Of a stretch of 56,526 bases of DNA, positions 1-7,775 are shown one piece after another. The number at the start of each line of letters is the position of its first letter. Positions within the stretch are counted from its first letter, which is position 1. The position numbers and the translations under genes are program-made. Source of the DNA: Rheinheimera baltica DSM 14885 (GTDB lineage Bacteria > Pseudomonadota > Gammaproteobacteria > Enterobacterales > Alteromonadaceae); NCBI RefSeq assembly GCF_000425345.1, contig NZ_AUDG01000026.1:1-56526 (forward strand), in the 5' to 3' direction. Under the pieces are notes generated by a model. That model saw only the letters and a list, made by a program, of their open reading frames with translations, was not told the origin of the DNA and searched no databases.

Positions 1-60
1 TCATAAGTGCCCACACAGATGATTGATTGCTAATTGTTAAAGAGCGTGCTTCGCTTAGAA
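1..60 (-). promoter_or_regulatory. rRNA operon leader with boxA antitermination site
   Basis: Read on the minus strand, the first 60 bases give GCTCTTTAACAATT (30-46) followed by CTGTGTGGGCACT, the antitermination boxA and following leader sequence typical of gammaproteobacterial 16S rRNA operons. The 16S gene itself must lie just beyond the left edge, transcribed leftward. The match is to known rrn leaders from memory; the rRNA gene is not in the window. Confidence 0.88.
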
Positions 61-71
61 GCGGGAGGCTT

Positions 72-327
72 ATGTTACACTTCCCAGTTTTTAAGTCAAG
101 CGTGACGATTATTCTTTTTTAAAAACATTCGTCACACCTGACTTTCTTTCCTGTTTCACCGTGTTAAACACCACCGTGAAGCGAGGGCGCCATTTTAGTG
201 ATTTAAGCCAGTCTGTCAAGCGTCTTTTTTAAAGATTTTTGCAAACCGTCTTAACTCACCCGAAGCACCCTTACTGCAGCACCCCGTGGCATGGCGCGCA
301 TTATAGGGCGTTTTGAAACTCGTGCAA
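72..327 (-). promoter_or_regulatory. Three tandem rRNA promoters
   Basis: Three minus-strand sigma-70 promoters, each with a 16-base spacer, precede the rRNA leader. The most upstream has -35 TTGCAC (322-327) and -10 TATAAT (300-305) followed by GCGCGCC. The second has TTGACA (214-219) and TAAAAT (192-197) followed by GGCGCC. The third has TTGACT (94-99) and TAACAT (72-77). The 16-base spacing and GC-rich discriminators are the classical signature of stringently controlled stable-RNA promoters. A short inverted repeat, GTGACGA/TCGTCAC (102-108, 129-135), lies between the last two. This region fills the otherwise gene-free first 393 bases. Confidence 0.85.
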
Positions 328-393
328 GGGGTAAAATGAATAAAAGCGCCTAACTGCTGATAGTTTGAACAATTAAGCATTTATGTATGCCGC

Positions 394-1092
394 TTAAGCA
401 AATTCTTTGCGTCTATTATATTCCGCAATCATCTGCTGCATACCTTCTTCTTCATATGTCATTAAATTGCTCAGGATCATACGCTTCTCTCCTGTGCCAA
501 TAGCTTTGCCATTTTGAGTTAATGAGAACGCTAAAATTACATTGCCTCTTTTGCCTTCTACTTGCAAGGAGGACTTCGTCAACACTAGCTCCACTTTATC
601 TGTTGGTAAGCATTCAAAACTTAGGGCCATGCTTTGATATATCACTAAAGGCCGCTGAGGATTAATCATCACTTGATGTTGTTGCATTAATGGTTGCAAA
701 ATATGAGGGAAATTTTGACCTGAAAAACTTACATAGTCCCGAATCAGCGGTTCTATTACTGTTAAGTCATGTTGACATTTACCATTATGCTTTAACGACA
801 AATACACTTTGCCCTGACTATCACTAATAGTTATGACATTGTCTTGCTCATTACACTGCAGAACAACATCAGCTCCAACCATACCTGCAAATTCACAGCT
901 TAGCTGTTCAAAAATGCCATACCGGGTAAGTAAGTGAGAAAACAGCAAATCACCCGGTACACAAAAACGCTTAGCATCTTCGTCATGAATTGGATTAAAA
1001 TCCGTTGCCACTTGTTTAGCGAACTCACTAGCTTGTTTGCGACTAAACGAGAAACCTTCACTACTTTGTTGAACATACTTTTCTAACAACAT
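394..1092 (-). CDS. DUF3581 family protein
   Basis: A 232-residue cytoplasmic protein without signal peptide or membrane segment. The N-terminal half (FSFSRKQASEFAK, then VATDFNPIHDEDAK) matches the conserved start of the gammaproteobacterial DUF3581 family. The NPIHxDxxxA pattern resembles the hot-dog fold of MaoC-type dehydratases, but no function is established. It sits between the rRNA promoters and the divergently transcribed sulA-like gene, so its own promoter must lie in 1093-1215 near the LexA boxes. The family call is from memory of the motif and is fairly secure; function is unknown. Confidence 0.75.
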   Translation of the reverse strand: MLLEKYVQQSSEGFSFSRKQASEFAKQVATDFNPIHDEDAKRFCVPGDLLFSHLLTRYGIFEQLSCEFAGMVGADVVLQCNEQDNVITISDSQGKVYLSLKHNGKCQHDLTVIEPLIRDYVSFSGQNFPHILQPLMQQHQVMINPQRPLVIYQSMALSFECLPTDKVELVLTKSSLQVEGKRGNVILAFSLTQNGKAIGTGEKRMILSNLMTYEEEGMQQMIAEYNRRKEFA

Positions 1093-1215
1093 TGACTACT
1101 AACTCTTATCTATAATTACGCACTATTCTACCGGACTATAACACACTGAATGGTCTAGCCAGTCTCGGGACATAAATTTACAAAACACGCTTGCTTTTTG
1201 ACCTATCCAACTATA

Positions 1216-1246
1216 CTGTATATCCATACACTGTATATATAAACAT
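1216..1246 (+). promoter_or_regulatory. Two abutting LexA boxes
   Basis: CTGTATATCCATACAC (1216-1231) and CTGTATATATAAACAT (1231-1246) each fit the CTGT-N8-ACAG SOS box with one mismatch in the right half, and they share one base. A possible promoter, TTGACC (1198-1203) with TATCCA (1221-1226) at 17 bases, lies under the boxes. The start codon of the SulA-like gene follows 11 bases later, so LexA bound here would block that gene directly. Confidence 0.85.
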
Positions 1247-1257
1247 ATAGGGCTGCT

Positions 1258-1704
1258 ATGTATAATCGCTCAATGAATCTTCTTACGTCAAAACGTTCAA
1301 ATACCGTTCTTAACGATACTAGGTTATTTAGGCCCCATCCGATTAACAATGACGGAAATAACGTACAAGATGCCACAAAACTAAGTTTGCTTCAGTTAAT
1401 ACATCAGCATCAAGATAAACTGGGGTGGATTCTATTAATTGCTCCTACTTGCATACCAAATAAGTTATGGGCTGAGCAGTATCAATTATCGATGCAACAC
1501 GTGTTAATCATTCACGAAAAACAAATAAAGAGTTTGACTCAAACTGTTCAGCGAGCTCTTGAATCTACTAGTTGCAAAGTTGTCATTAACTTTGCCCCAC
1601 ATTTAGACAAGCAGCAGCTAGAAAATTTCAGTTTGCTGGCAATTAAAAATAATACCTGTTTTTATCAGTATGAGCATATTGAAGCTAATCAACTTACGCA
1701 TTGA
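1258..1704 (+). CDS. sulA: SulA-like SOS cell division inhibitor
   Basis: A 148-residue protein. The central part (GWILLIAPTCIPN, then LWAEQYQLSMQHVLIIHEKQ) has the layout of SulA, the SOS-induced protein that binds FtsZ and stops septation until DNA damage is repaired. Sequence similarity to SulA is moderate, but two LexA boxes directly upstream strongly support the call. The start at 1258 has a weak AGGG at 1249-1252; an alternative ATG lies at 1273. The gene is followed closely by ychJ. It could also be a diverged SulA paralogue, but the control region makes an SOS role very likely. Confidence 0.75.
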   Translation: MYNRSMNLLTSKRSNTVLNDTRLFRPHPINNDGNNVQDATKLSLLQLIHQHQDKLGWILLIAPTCIPNKLWAEQYQLSMQHVLIIHEKQIKSLTQTVQRALESTSCKVVINFAPHLDKQQLENFSLLAIKNNTCFYQYEHIEANQLTH

Positions 1705-1775
1705 CCACTAACTTCTTTAAGACAACTAAGTTAAGGTACGTTAAAATCGTGGCTCTATTAAACAGGCATCTGACT

Positions 1776-2258
1776 ATGCGATGTTATTGCGGTTCTGAAA
1801 AAGAGTTTAGTGTGTGCTGCCAACCATATTTATCTGGCAACTTACTAGCGCGAAATTGTGAGCAATTAATGCGATCTCGTTATAGCGCTTATTGCCATAA
1901 AGACATTAACTACGTCTATCAAACATACCATTCATCAGTACTCCCTAATAATACTATCCAGGAAATAGAAGCTTTTGCTAATAGTGTGCATTTTGTCCGA
2001 CTTGATGTGATATCAACAGAGCAAAGCGTTCATGAAGGTTATGTCACTTTTGAGCTCATTTACATTCAGGATAATTTTTTGTGCGGATTTATGGAGCGAT
2101 CTCGATTTGTATTTGATAAAGGTTGGTATTATGTCGATGGTGTTTTAAAAGATAGTACGCCAAATAAGATAAGTCGTAACGACCTTTGTCCATGTAATAG
2201 TGGTAAAAAGTTTAAACAATGCATTATACACGTACCATCTGGTAGTGGCATAAGCTAG
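1776..2258 (+). CDS. ychJ: YchJ family SEC-C motif protein
   Basis: A 160-residue protein of the UPF0225/YchJ family. It has a Cys-rich zinc-binding motif at each end: CYCGSEKEFSVCC near the start and the SEC-C motif NDLCPCNSGKKFKQC at the end, with an NTF2-like middle (MRSRYSAYCHKDINYVYQTY). SEC-C motifs bind zinc and are also found in SecA; the role of YchJ is not known. A longer frame opens at a TTG at 1701, but the family begins at the CYCGS motif, so the ATG at 1776 is preferred. It follows the SulA-like gene by about 70 bases and may be read through from the SOS promoter. Confidence 0.88.
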   Translation: MRCYCGSEKEFSVCCQPYLSGNLLARNCEQLMRSRYSAYCHKDINYVYQTYHSSVLPNNTIQEIEAFANSVHFVRLDVISTEQSVHEGYVTFELIYIQDNFLCGFMERSRFVFDKGWYYVDGVLKDSTPNKISRNDLCPCNSGKKFKQCIIHVPSGSGIS

Positions 2259-2272
2259 ATGCAAACCCGCAA

Positions 2273-2740
2273 TTAGGCAGCTACGTTGTTTAACTGTTGC
2301 AAAACTTCATAAAGTGCGGCGGGATTAGTTTCTTGTCTTGTCATGTTTTGTTGCTGCAGACGTCTGCGGCTATGTAAACTAAGATTCTGCCAAATATCTG
2401 AGTTAAGTCTATTTTTGTCGTCAAACTGAGATAACGGAGGAGGATTTAAGTAAATAGCAAGTTTAAGCTGCACCAAGCCATCTGTTTGTATTGCCTGGCA
2501 ATGCCTGTTTAACAAGCCTATATCCGCCTCATTAAGCGCATAGTGTCGCTCTTTTTCAACACTAAACTGTTTATATATGTCTGTAACAGTTTTGTTTGTA
2601 TCAGCTGATGGAGTATTAAACTCTGCAGACTCTTCAATTGCAGTTGAAAGCAGAGATAAATAGAGAGAAAAATCTGCTCTGTGTGAATGCTGTAATGCTG
2701 TATTCAGTTCTGAGTTTAGTTGCCATTCATTAATAATCAT
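2273..2740 (-). CDS. Conserved hypothetical protein
   Basis: A 155-residue, mainly helical cytoplasmic protein with a Gln- and Arg-rich C-terminus (SRRRLQQQNMTRQ) and a NPPPLSQFDDKNRLN segment. I do not recognise it with certainty. Length and style are like the gammaproteobacterial VC2046/SO_3500 family of unknown function, but this is a weak impression. It converges with ychJ (14-base gap), and its upstream side is the tRNA-Tyr promoter region, so it is probably a single-gene unit. Confidence 0.6.
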   Translation of the reverse strand: MIINEWQLNSELNTALQHSHRADFSLYLSLLSTAIEESAEFNTPSADTNKTVTDIYKQFSVEKERHYALNEADIGLLNRHCQAIQTDGLVQLKLAIYLNPPPLSQFDDKNRLNSDIWQNLSLHSRRRLQQQNMTRQETNPAALYEVLQQLNNVAA

Positions 2741-2823
2741 GTTGTGCTACCGTTAAATTTTGAGCAATTTTGCCCTTATTGTTTCATTTATCGGCAGTCA
2801 GCAAAAAAAATTGAGTAAATGAC

Positions 2824-2851
2824 TTTACATAAAAAGTGTTTTTGATACTAT
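2824..2851 (+). promoter_or_regulatory. Promoter of tRNA-Tyr
   Basis: TTTACA (2824-2829) and TACTAT (2846-2851) are separated by 16 bases and followed by a GC-rich stretch (GCGGTCC). This is the same short-spacer, GC-discriminator design as the rRNA promoters at the left end. The mature tRNA begins 13 bases after the -10 box. Confidence 0.7.
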
Positions 2852-2864
2852 GCGGTCCACTCGT

Positions 2865-2949
<85 letters not shown>

Positions 2950-3065
2950 TTTTCCTATATTTTGTAATTCTACAGCCTAATTACCTCATTTTTATAAATC
3001 TTCTTGCTTAATCTTATGTAATTTCCGACACTTAAAACTTATTTATTTTCTCTATAGTGGTGTCG

Positions 3066-4697
3066 ATGAATATTAAAACGCTTGAGAATCAACGAGTATT
3101 AATTGTTGATGATCAACGAGCCTTTCAGCTTATGTTTAAGGGTATATTGTATTCTATGGGCGCAACAAATGTGGCTTTTGCCCCCACCGGAGAACAAGCG
3201 TTAGCTAAGTGTGCGAATGGTAGTTATGACATCCTATTCGTCGATTACCATTTAGGCGTAGGCAAAAATGGCAAACAACTATTGGAAGATTTACGAGAGA
3301 AAAAGTTACTCGCACCGCATAGTATTTTTATGCTCGTTACTGGCGAAAATACAGTCCCCATGGTAATGAGCGCAGTTGAGCTTGAACCTGACGACTACGT
3401 TGTTAAACCATTTTCACAAAGTGTTCTACGCAGCCGTATTCAACGAATACAAAGAAAAAAAACGCAATTAGCTACACTTTATCAAGCATTGTTTGATGAG
3501 CAACCTGAATTAGTTATAGACTTGTGCCAGCAAGAAATATTGAAAGAAGGACGATACCAACAGTTTTGTAAGCGCGTGCTGGTAGAAAACCTACTAGCAA
3601 CTGAACGCTATGATGAAGCAGCGCTAATACTTGAAAACACCCTTTCGCAACGACGGAACGGTTGGGCCGTGTTACTTATGGCTAAACTGAGCTTCTTGAA
3701 ACAGAACTACGCTGAAAGTTTGGTATTATGCAAAGAAGCGATTGAAGATAATCGTTATTTTGCAGAAGCTTACGACATTCAAGCTAAATCTTTCCTCGCA
3801 ATTGGAGAAATAGATGAGGCTTTTAGTAGCATTCAGGCTGCGGCCGAAATTGCCCCTTTTAATATGCCAAGACAATATTTACTGATCGAAATCGCACGTG
3901 AACTCGATAACATTCCACAACAAGTACAAGCCAGCAAGCAGCTATATGAGATAACCCGCCGTTCGATAAAACAAGATGTTGTCCATCTACTTAATTATAT
4001 TCGCACCATAATAGACGCAGCCGTAAGAGCAGATGATCCGCAACAACGTAATCGTTATCTACAAGAAGTTTCGCTAGCACTGCAACGGGTTAAGCGTGAT
4101 GAGGGCATGATGCGCGACATAGATTTTGGTTTGTTTGAACTTTTATGCCAAGCCAGGCTTGAATCTCTAAGTGGCGCACAATATCAAGCAAAAAAAGTGT
4201 ATGCATCGGTAGCTGAACAGCTAGTCGAGCAGCATCAAATATTGCCTGATGCCGTGTTTTTACTGAACCAAATCGGTGAATTTGAACAAGCAAGCAGTCT
4301 AACAAAGCTCGTACCGGAAGAGCTGATGAGCAACCCGTTATTGAAAACACTGTTTAGTGATCAACAACACCACGTTGATCATAAACAAATGCAGTTTGGT
4401 GAGTTGAATAAAGCCGGTATACAAAGTTACAAGCAAGGTAATTTTACTCAGGCGGTTCAGCAATTTGAATCAGCATTAGACTTGGCGCCAATGAACACTG
4501 GCGCTGCACTTAACCTTATTCAAGCATCTATTCAATTACTTAACCGTCAGCAAAAAAGAAAATCTACCGAGTTGTTTGAACGTTGTAAAAAAACCTTTAG
4601 GGTTGTAGACAATATGCCACTCCCTGATCACCATCGTTCACGCTATACAGATCTTTTACAACAGTTTGAAAAGCTGCGAGAAGAATTTCGTCGGTAA
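3066..4697 (+). CDS. Response regulator with REC domain and TPR array
   Basis: A 543-residue protein. Residues 10-125 form a receiver domain with the acidic pair D15-D16, phospho-acceptor D60 (LFVDYH), T92 and K114 (VVKPF). The rest, about 400 residues, is helical with TPR-like repeats (for example AEAYDIQAKSFLAIGEIDEAFSS-type units and a C-terminal GIQSYKQGNFTQAVQQFE unit). There is no DNA-binding or enzymatic output, so output is probably by protein contact. Two GTG codons at 3057 and 3060 could extend the frame; the ATG at 3066 is preferred. No histidine kinase is adjacent. The stop abuts the convergent deoC stop without spare bases. Confidence 0.88.
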   Translation: MNIKTLENQRVLIVDDQRAFQLMFKGILYSMGATNVAFAPTGEQALAKCANGSYDILFVDYHLGVGKNGKQLLEDLREKKLLAPHSIFMLVTGENTVPMVMSAVELEPDDYVVKPFSQSVLRSRIQRIQRKKTQLATLYQALFDEQPELVIDLCQQEILKEGRYQQFCKRVLVENLLATERYDEAALILENTLSQRRNGWAVLLMAKLSFLKQNYAESLVLCKEAIEDNRYFAEAYDIQAKSFLAIGEIDEAFSSIQAAAEIAPFNMPRQYLLIEIARELDNIPQQVQASKQLYEITRRSIKQDVVHLLNYIRTIIDAAVRADDPQQRNRYLQEVSLALQRVKRDEGMMRDIDFGLFELLCQARLESLSGAQYQAKKVYASVAEQLVEQHQILPDAVFLLNQIGEFEQASSLTKLVPEELMSNPLLKTLFSDQQHHVDHKQMQFGELNKAGIQSYKQGNFTQAVQQFESALDLAPMNTGAALNLIQASIQLLNRQQKRKSTELFERCKKTFRVVDNMPLPDHHRSRYTDLLQQFEKLREEFRR

Positions 4698-5423
4698 TCA
4701 GCTGGCTTTGAGTTGGTTGGCAACATCATAAGCTAATGCACTTGCACCAATTCGCATGTTTGAATTGAGTGCAGTTTTCCCAGTAATATCTTCAAAGAGT
4801 TGTACTAAACCGACGGCTTGCTCTACACTTCGAACCCCACCTGAGGCTTTAAAACCAACATTTTTTCCTGAAGCAGCAATTACTGTTAGCATAATACGGG
4901 CAGCTTCTTCGGTAACACCTACAGCTACTTTACCCGTAGAGGTTTTAACAAAATCTGCACCACCTTCGATGGCTAACTCACTTGCCTTAGCCACTTGTTG
5001 CGCAGTCACTAGCTCACCAGACTCAATAATAATTTTTAGTACGGTATTTTTACTTGCCTGGCGAACATCATATAGAAAATGCTTAACCGCACCATATTCC
5101 CCCCTTAACAACGCTTTATATGGCAAGACACAATCAATTTCAGTCGCACCGCCTAAAATACTGCGTTGAATTTGTTCACAAACGATATCAGCATTCGCCT
5201 CACCTTTTGGAAAATTAACTACGGTAGCAATAGCCATGGTTAGCTGACGCTCTGACCAATTTATTAGTGACGCCATAAACTCTGGATAAACGCAGTAAGC
5301 AGCAGCGGGCATAGTTGGTATATCTTTAAGCCATTGCAAAAACGTAGCCGGCGTTTCGTTATCTTGTAATCGGGTGATGTCCAATAATTTTGCGAGTTGC
5401 TGAAGGCGTAATCGATTTGTCAT
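4698..5423 (-). CDS. deoC: Deoxyribose-phosphate aldolase
   Basis: A 241-residue class I aldolase that splits 2-deoxyribose-5-phosphate into glyceraldehyde-3-phosphate and acetaldehyde in deoxynucleoside breakdown. The Schiff-base lysine is K160 in DFVKTSTGK, the second lysine is K192 in GFKASGG, and the acidic residue is D97 in EIDCVLP. Length fits the longer E. coli-type DeoC. The usual partners deoA, deoB and deoD are not next to it; it stands alone here, convergent with the response regulator. Confidence 0.93.
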   Translation of the reverse strand: MTNRLRLQQLAKLLDITRLQDNETPATFLQWLKDIPTMPAAAYCVYPEFMASLINWSERQLTMAIATVVNFPKGEANADIVCEQIQRSILGGATEIDCVLPYKALLRGEYGAVKHFLYDVRQASKNTVLKIIIESGELVTAQQVAKASELAIEGGADFVKTSTGKVAVGVTEEAARIMLTVIAASGKNVGFKASGGVRSVEQAVGLVQLFEDITGKTALNSNMRIGASALAYDVANQLKAS

Positions 5424-5640
5424 AGTGGTTTTTCCAATAACATTGCTGCCGTTGAGGCAATCTACTAATAAACACTCTATTGATGGCGTGGAGCTTAAAC
5501 CAAGTGTTGGCGAAATTGCAAAAATAGTGACGTAAAAAAAAGCTAAAAATATTTTGAATTATTTCCAATAAGCGGCGTCTTAATAATTAGTAGTTGTTAA
5601 GTAGTATCCGTTCTCTCCTGTTTTCATGTCCTAGTATTTT

Positions 5641-5667
5641 CGCCGGCCTAACCGCCGGCGTTTTTTT
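5641..5667 (+). terminator. Intrinsic terminator in plus orientation without an upstream gene
   Basis: CGCCGGC (5641-5647), loop CTAACC, GCCGGCG (5654-5660), then seven T. It is a textbook rho-independent terminator for plus-strand transcription. No plus-strand gene precedes it within 900 bases. The stop codon of the minus-strand metalloprotease lies inside the T-run. The 5424-5640 stretch between deoC and this hairpin holds no gene I recognise. Confidence 0.8.
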
Positions 5668-6400
5668 ATAGGTCTAAGGTATGTTGATAACGTTTCAGCC
5701 AATTTTTAGCCTCTTCCATTTGTGGGTAATAATCGCTAACCAACGACCAAAAGTCACTAGAATGATTCAAATGTATAAGATGAGCGAGTTCATGAACGAC
5801 CACGTAATCAGCTACCCAATCTGGCGCCATCATTAGACGCAAGTTAAAGCCAAGTTCACAGTTTTGCTTACAATATCCCCAGCGAGTCTTCCAATTACCT
5901 ATAACAATCTGCCCAGGCTGCACCTTCATCTCTTTATGCCAATAATTAACCCGTTCACTAAACCAGATAAAAGCTTGCTGTTTATACCAATCTTGCAACA
6001 AAGCTATCACTTTGGCATTGAAACGATCAGGCTTGACCCTATTGGATACAGTAATATTCAACACGCCGTCAACGCTGATAATTGATGATTTTGTCATGCG
6101 TTTAAATGTTAGTGGCAACTTAACATTCTGCAGGGGAAGCAGCCCAAGCTCCAAGTAATCAGGCTTATTCACTAATACTTTAGATTGTTGGAGATGTTTA
6201 ACAACCCAAAGTCTCTGCTCAGCAACAACGCGTTTTATGTCGGCTAAATTAGTCGCCAAAGGGGCTCTGACAACAAGGTGTCCTTGTCTAACTTGCAAAG
6301 CAATACTTCGTCTTTTTGCACTAAAAACCACATGATAACTAAAGCTTTCAGTATCAATTTTCAAATGCGACAACACAAACCCCAGTAATGTATTAATCAT
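5666..6400 (-). CDS. YgjP-like M48-related metallopeptidase (DUF45)
   Basis: A 244-residue cytoplasmic protein of the YgjP/DUF45 family. The zinc site is HELAHLIHLNHS: H203, E204, H207, with a further His at 213. Before it comes the family pattern GNWKTRWGYCKQNCELGFN. Proteins of this type have a zincin fold and are often annotated as SprT-like or M48 peptidases; the substrate is unknown. The gene is divergent from xthA with about 95 bases between them, so the two may share a control region. Confidence 0.85.
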   Translation of the reverse strand: MINTLLGFVLSHLKIDTESFSYHVVFSAKRRSIALQVRQGHLVVRAPLATNLADIKRVVAEQRLWVVKHLQQSKVLVNKPDYLELGLLPLQNVKLPLTFKRMTKSSIISVDGVLNITVSNRVKPDRFNAKVIALLQDWYKQQAFIWFSERVNYWHKEMKVQPGQIVIGNWKTRWGYCKQNCELGFNLRLMMAPDWVADYVVVHELAHLIHLNHSSDFWSLVSDYYPQMEEAKNWLKRYQHTLDL

Positions 6401-6495
6401 GACTTGTCATTACTGCATTGTGCCATAGCAGAATGTAAAGTGTTATCATAGGTCATGTTTATATGTTTTTAAGTAATGTAAGGCTAAGCAAATTA

Positions 6496-7302
6496 ATGAA
6501 AATTATCTCTTTTAACATCAATGGGATCAGAGCTCGATTACATCAACTTAAAGCTCTACTAGATAAACATCAGCCTGACATTGTCGGCTTACAGGAAATT
6601 AAAGTTCATGATGATGAGTTTCCTTTAGCCGATGTCCAGGCAATGGGCTATCACGTCTATCACTACGGACAGAAAGGACACTATGGCGTAGCCATACTTA
6701 GTAAGTTGCCAGCCATCCATATGCAGTATGGTTTTCCTACCGATCAAGCTGACGCCCAACGCCGTATGCTAATTGGACAATTTCAAATGGATGATGGTAA
6801 ACCACTCACAGTTCTAAATGGGTATTTTCCACAGGGAGAAAACCGTGAACATCCGACCAAGTTTCCGGCAAAAACTAAGTTTTATGCTGATCTACAACAT
6901 TATTTGGTAACTCATCATTCACCGGAAGAAAATCTTGCCGTTATTGGTGATATCAATATTTCACCAACAGACTTAGATATTGGCATTGGAGAAAGTAATG
7001 CAAAGCGCTGGTTACGCGAAGGAAAAACATCCTTTCTTCCGGAAGAACGTCTTTGGCTTAAGCAGCTAAAGGATTGGGGCTTAATTGACACATTTAGAGC
7101 ATTGCACCCAACAGCAGATGCGCAATACAGTTGGTTTGACTACCGTTCAAAGGGGTTTAATGACAACCGGGGTTTGCGAATAGATGTTATTTTGGCAACA
7201 GCAACACTTTCTGCGCGCTGCATAGAAAGCAGCATTGACTATGAATTGCGCGGCATTGAACGGCCATCAGATCATGCGCCAGTTTGGTCAGTTTTTAAAT
7301 AA
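6496..7302 (+). CDS. xthA: Exodeoxyribonuclease III
   Basis: A 268-residue enzyme, the same length as E. coli XthA. It is the main AP endonuclease and 3'-repair exonuclease of base-excision repair. Visible motifs: FNINGIRAR (N7), LQEIK (E34), GDINISPTDLDIG (the Asp-Asn metal site), and the C-terminal SDHAPV with the catalytic Asp-His. The frame is open from 6463, but the ATG at 6496 gives the family start MKIISFNING. It converges with yfbV over a perfect hairpin. Confidence 0.96.
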   Translation: MKIISFNINGIRARLHQLKALLDKHQPDIVGLQEIKVHDDEFPLADVQAMGYHVYHYGQKGHYGVAILSKLPAIHMQYGFPTDQADAQRRMLIGQFQMDDGKPLTVLNGYFPQGENREHPTKFPAKTKFYADLQHYLVTHHSPEENLAVIGDINISPTDLDIGIGESNAKRWLREGKTSFLPEERLWLKQLKDWGLIDTFRALHPTADAQYSWFDYRSKGFNDNRGLRIDVILATATLSARCIESSIDYELRGIERPSDHAPVWSVFK

Positions 7303-7308
7303 CTAAAT

Positions 7309-7341
7309 ACAATGGCTGTAACACACTGTTACAGCCATTGT
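7309..7341. terminator. Perfect hairpin between xthA and yfbV
   Basis: ACAATGGCTGTAACA (7309-7323), loop CAC, and its exact complement (7327-7341) form a 15-bp stem. It starts seven bases after the xthA stop and includes the last codons and stop of yfbV. T-rich bases follow on both strands, though short, so a bidirectional terminator for the convergent pair is the likeliest role. Confidence 0.65.
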
Positions 7342-7775
7342 TTAACAAAGGTTCTGTCCAACTGCTGATACGCTTGTTGGAGCAATACGGCAAGATCTTT
7401 GTAACATCCTGGCTGTTTTGCCGGCGCCAACGAAATACCACACTGCTGCATTTTCTCTCTAATCTGCTGATACCAGCTCGCGATTGATGGGGGTAATGGT
7501 GTAGCGGCCCGCACCCCTAGCCAATACCAACCTTGCAAAGGCAAAGTAGCAAGAAACAAAGACATGGTAAGGATTTGAGGCAAAAACGTTGCGCCTAAAA
7601 AATGATATTGTACCCCCGCACACACGAGTGCAAGCAACGGTAAAAAGCGACCTGCAATTGACGTTAGCAAGATTACTTTATTTTCAACAAATAAACTATT
7701 TAGCTCTGCTTTTGCAGGCCACTGCTTACTGTACTCTCGACCAGCCAGCATTGTCGTATATAGCGGATACTGCAT
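7329..7775 (-). CDS. yfbV: YfbV family inner membrane protein (UPF0208)
   Basis: A 148-residue protein with two membrane segments (about residues 38-56 and 63-80) and the family N-terminus GREYSKQWPAKAELNSLFVENKV. In E. coli YfbV keeps the terminus macrodomain, organised by MatP, from spreading into flanking DNA. The last codons run into the hairpin shared with xthA. It is likely a single-gene unit whose promoter lies in the long AT-rich spacer upstream. Confidence 0.88.
   Translation of the reverse strand: MQYPLYTTMLAGREYSKQWPAKAELNSLFVENKVILLTSIAGRFLPLLALVCAGVQYHFLGATFLPQILTMSLFLATLPLQGWYWLGVRAATPLPPSIASWYQQIREKMQQCGISLAPAKQPGCYKDLAVLLQQAYQQLDRTFVKQWL

Noticed and set aside
4756-5169. 137-codon plus-strand open frame over deoC
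   Set aside because: It is antisense to the well-conserved deoC, starts without a ribosome site, and has a low-complexity composition.
5359-5568. 69-codon minus-strand frame upstream of deoC
   Set aside because: It overlaps the deoC start in another frame and lacks a ribosome site.
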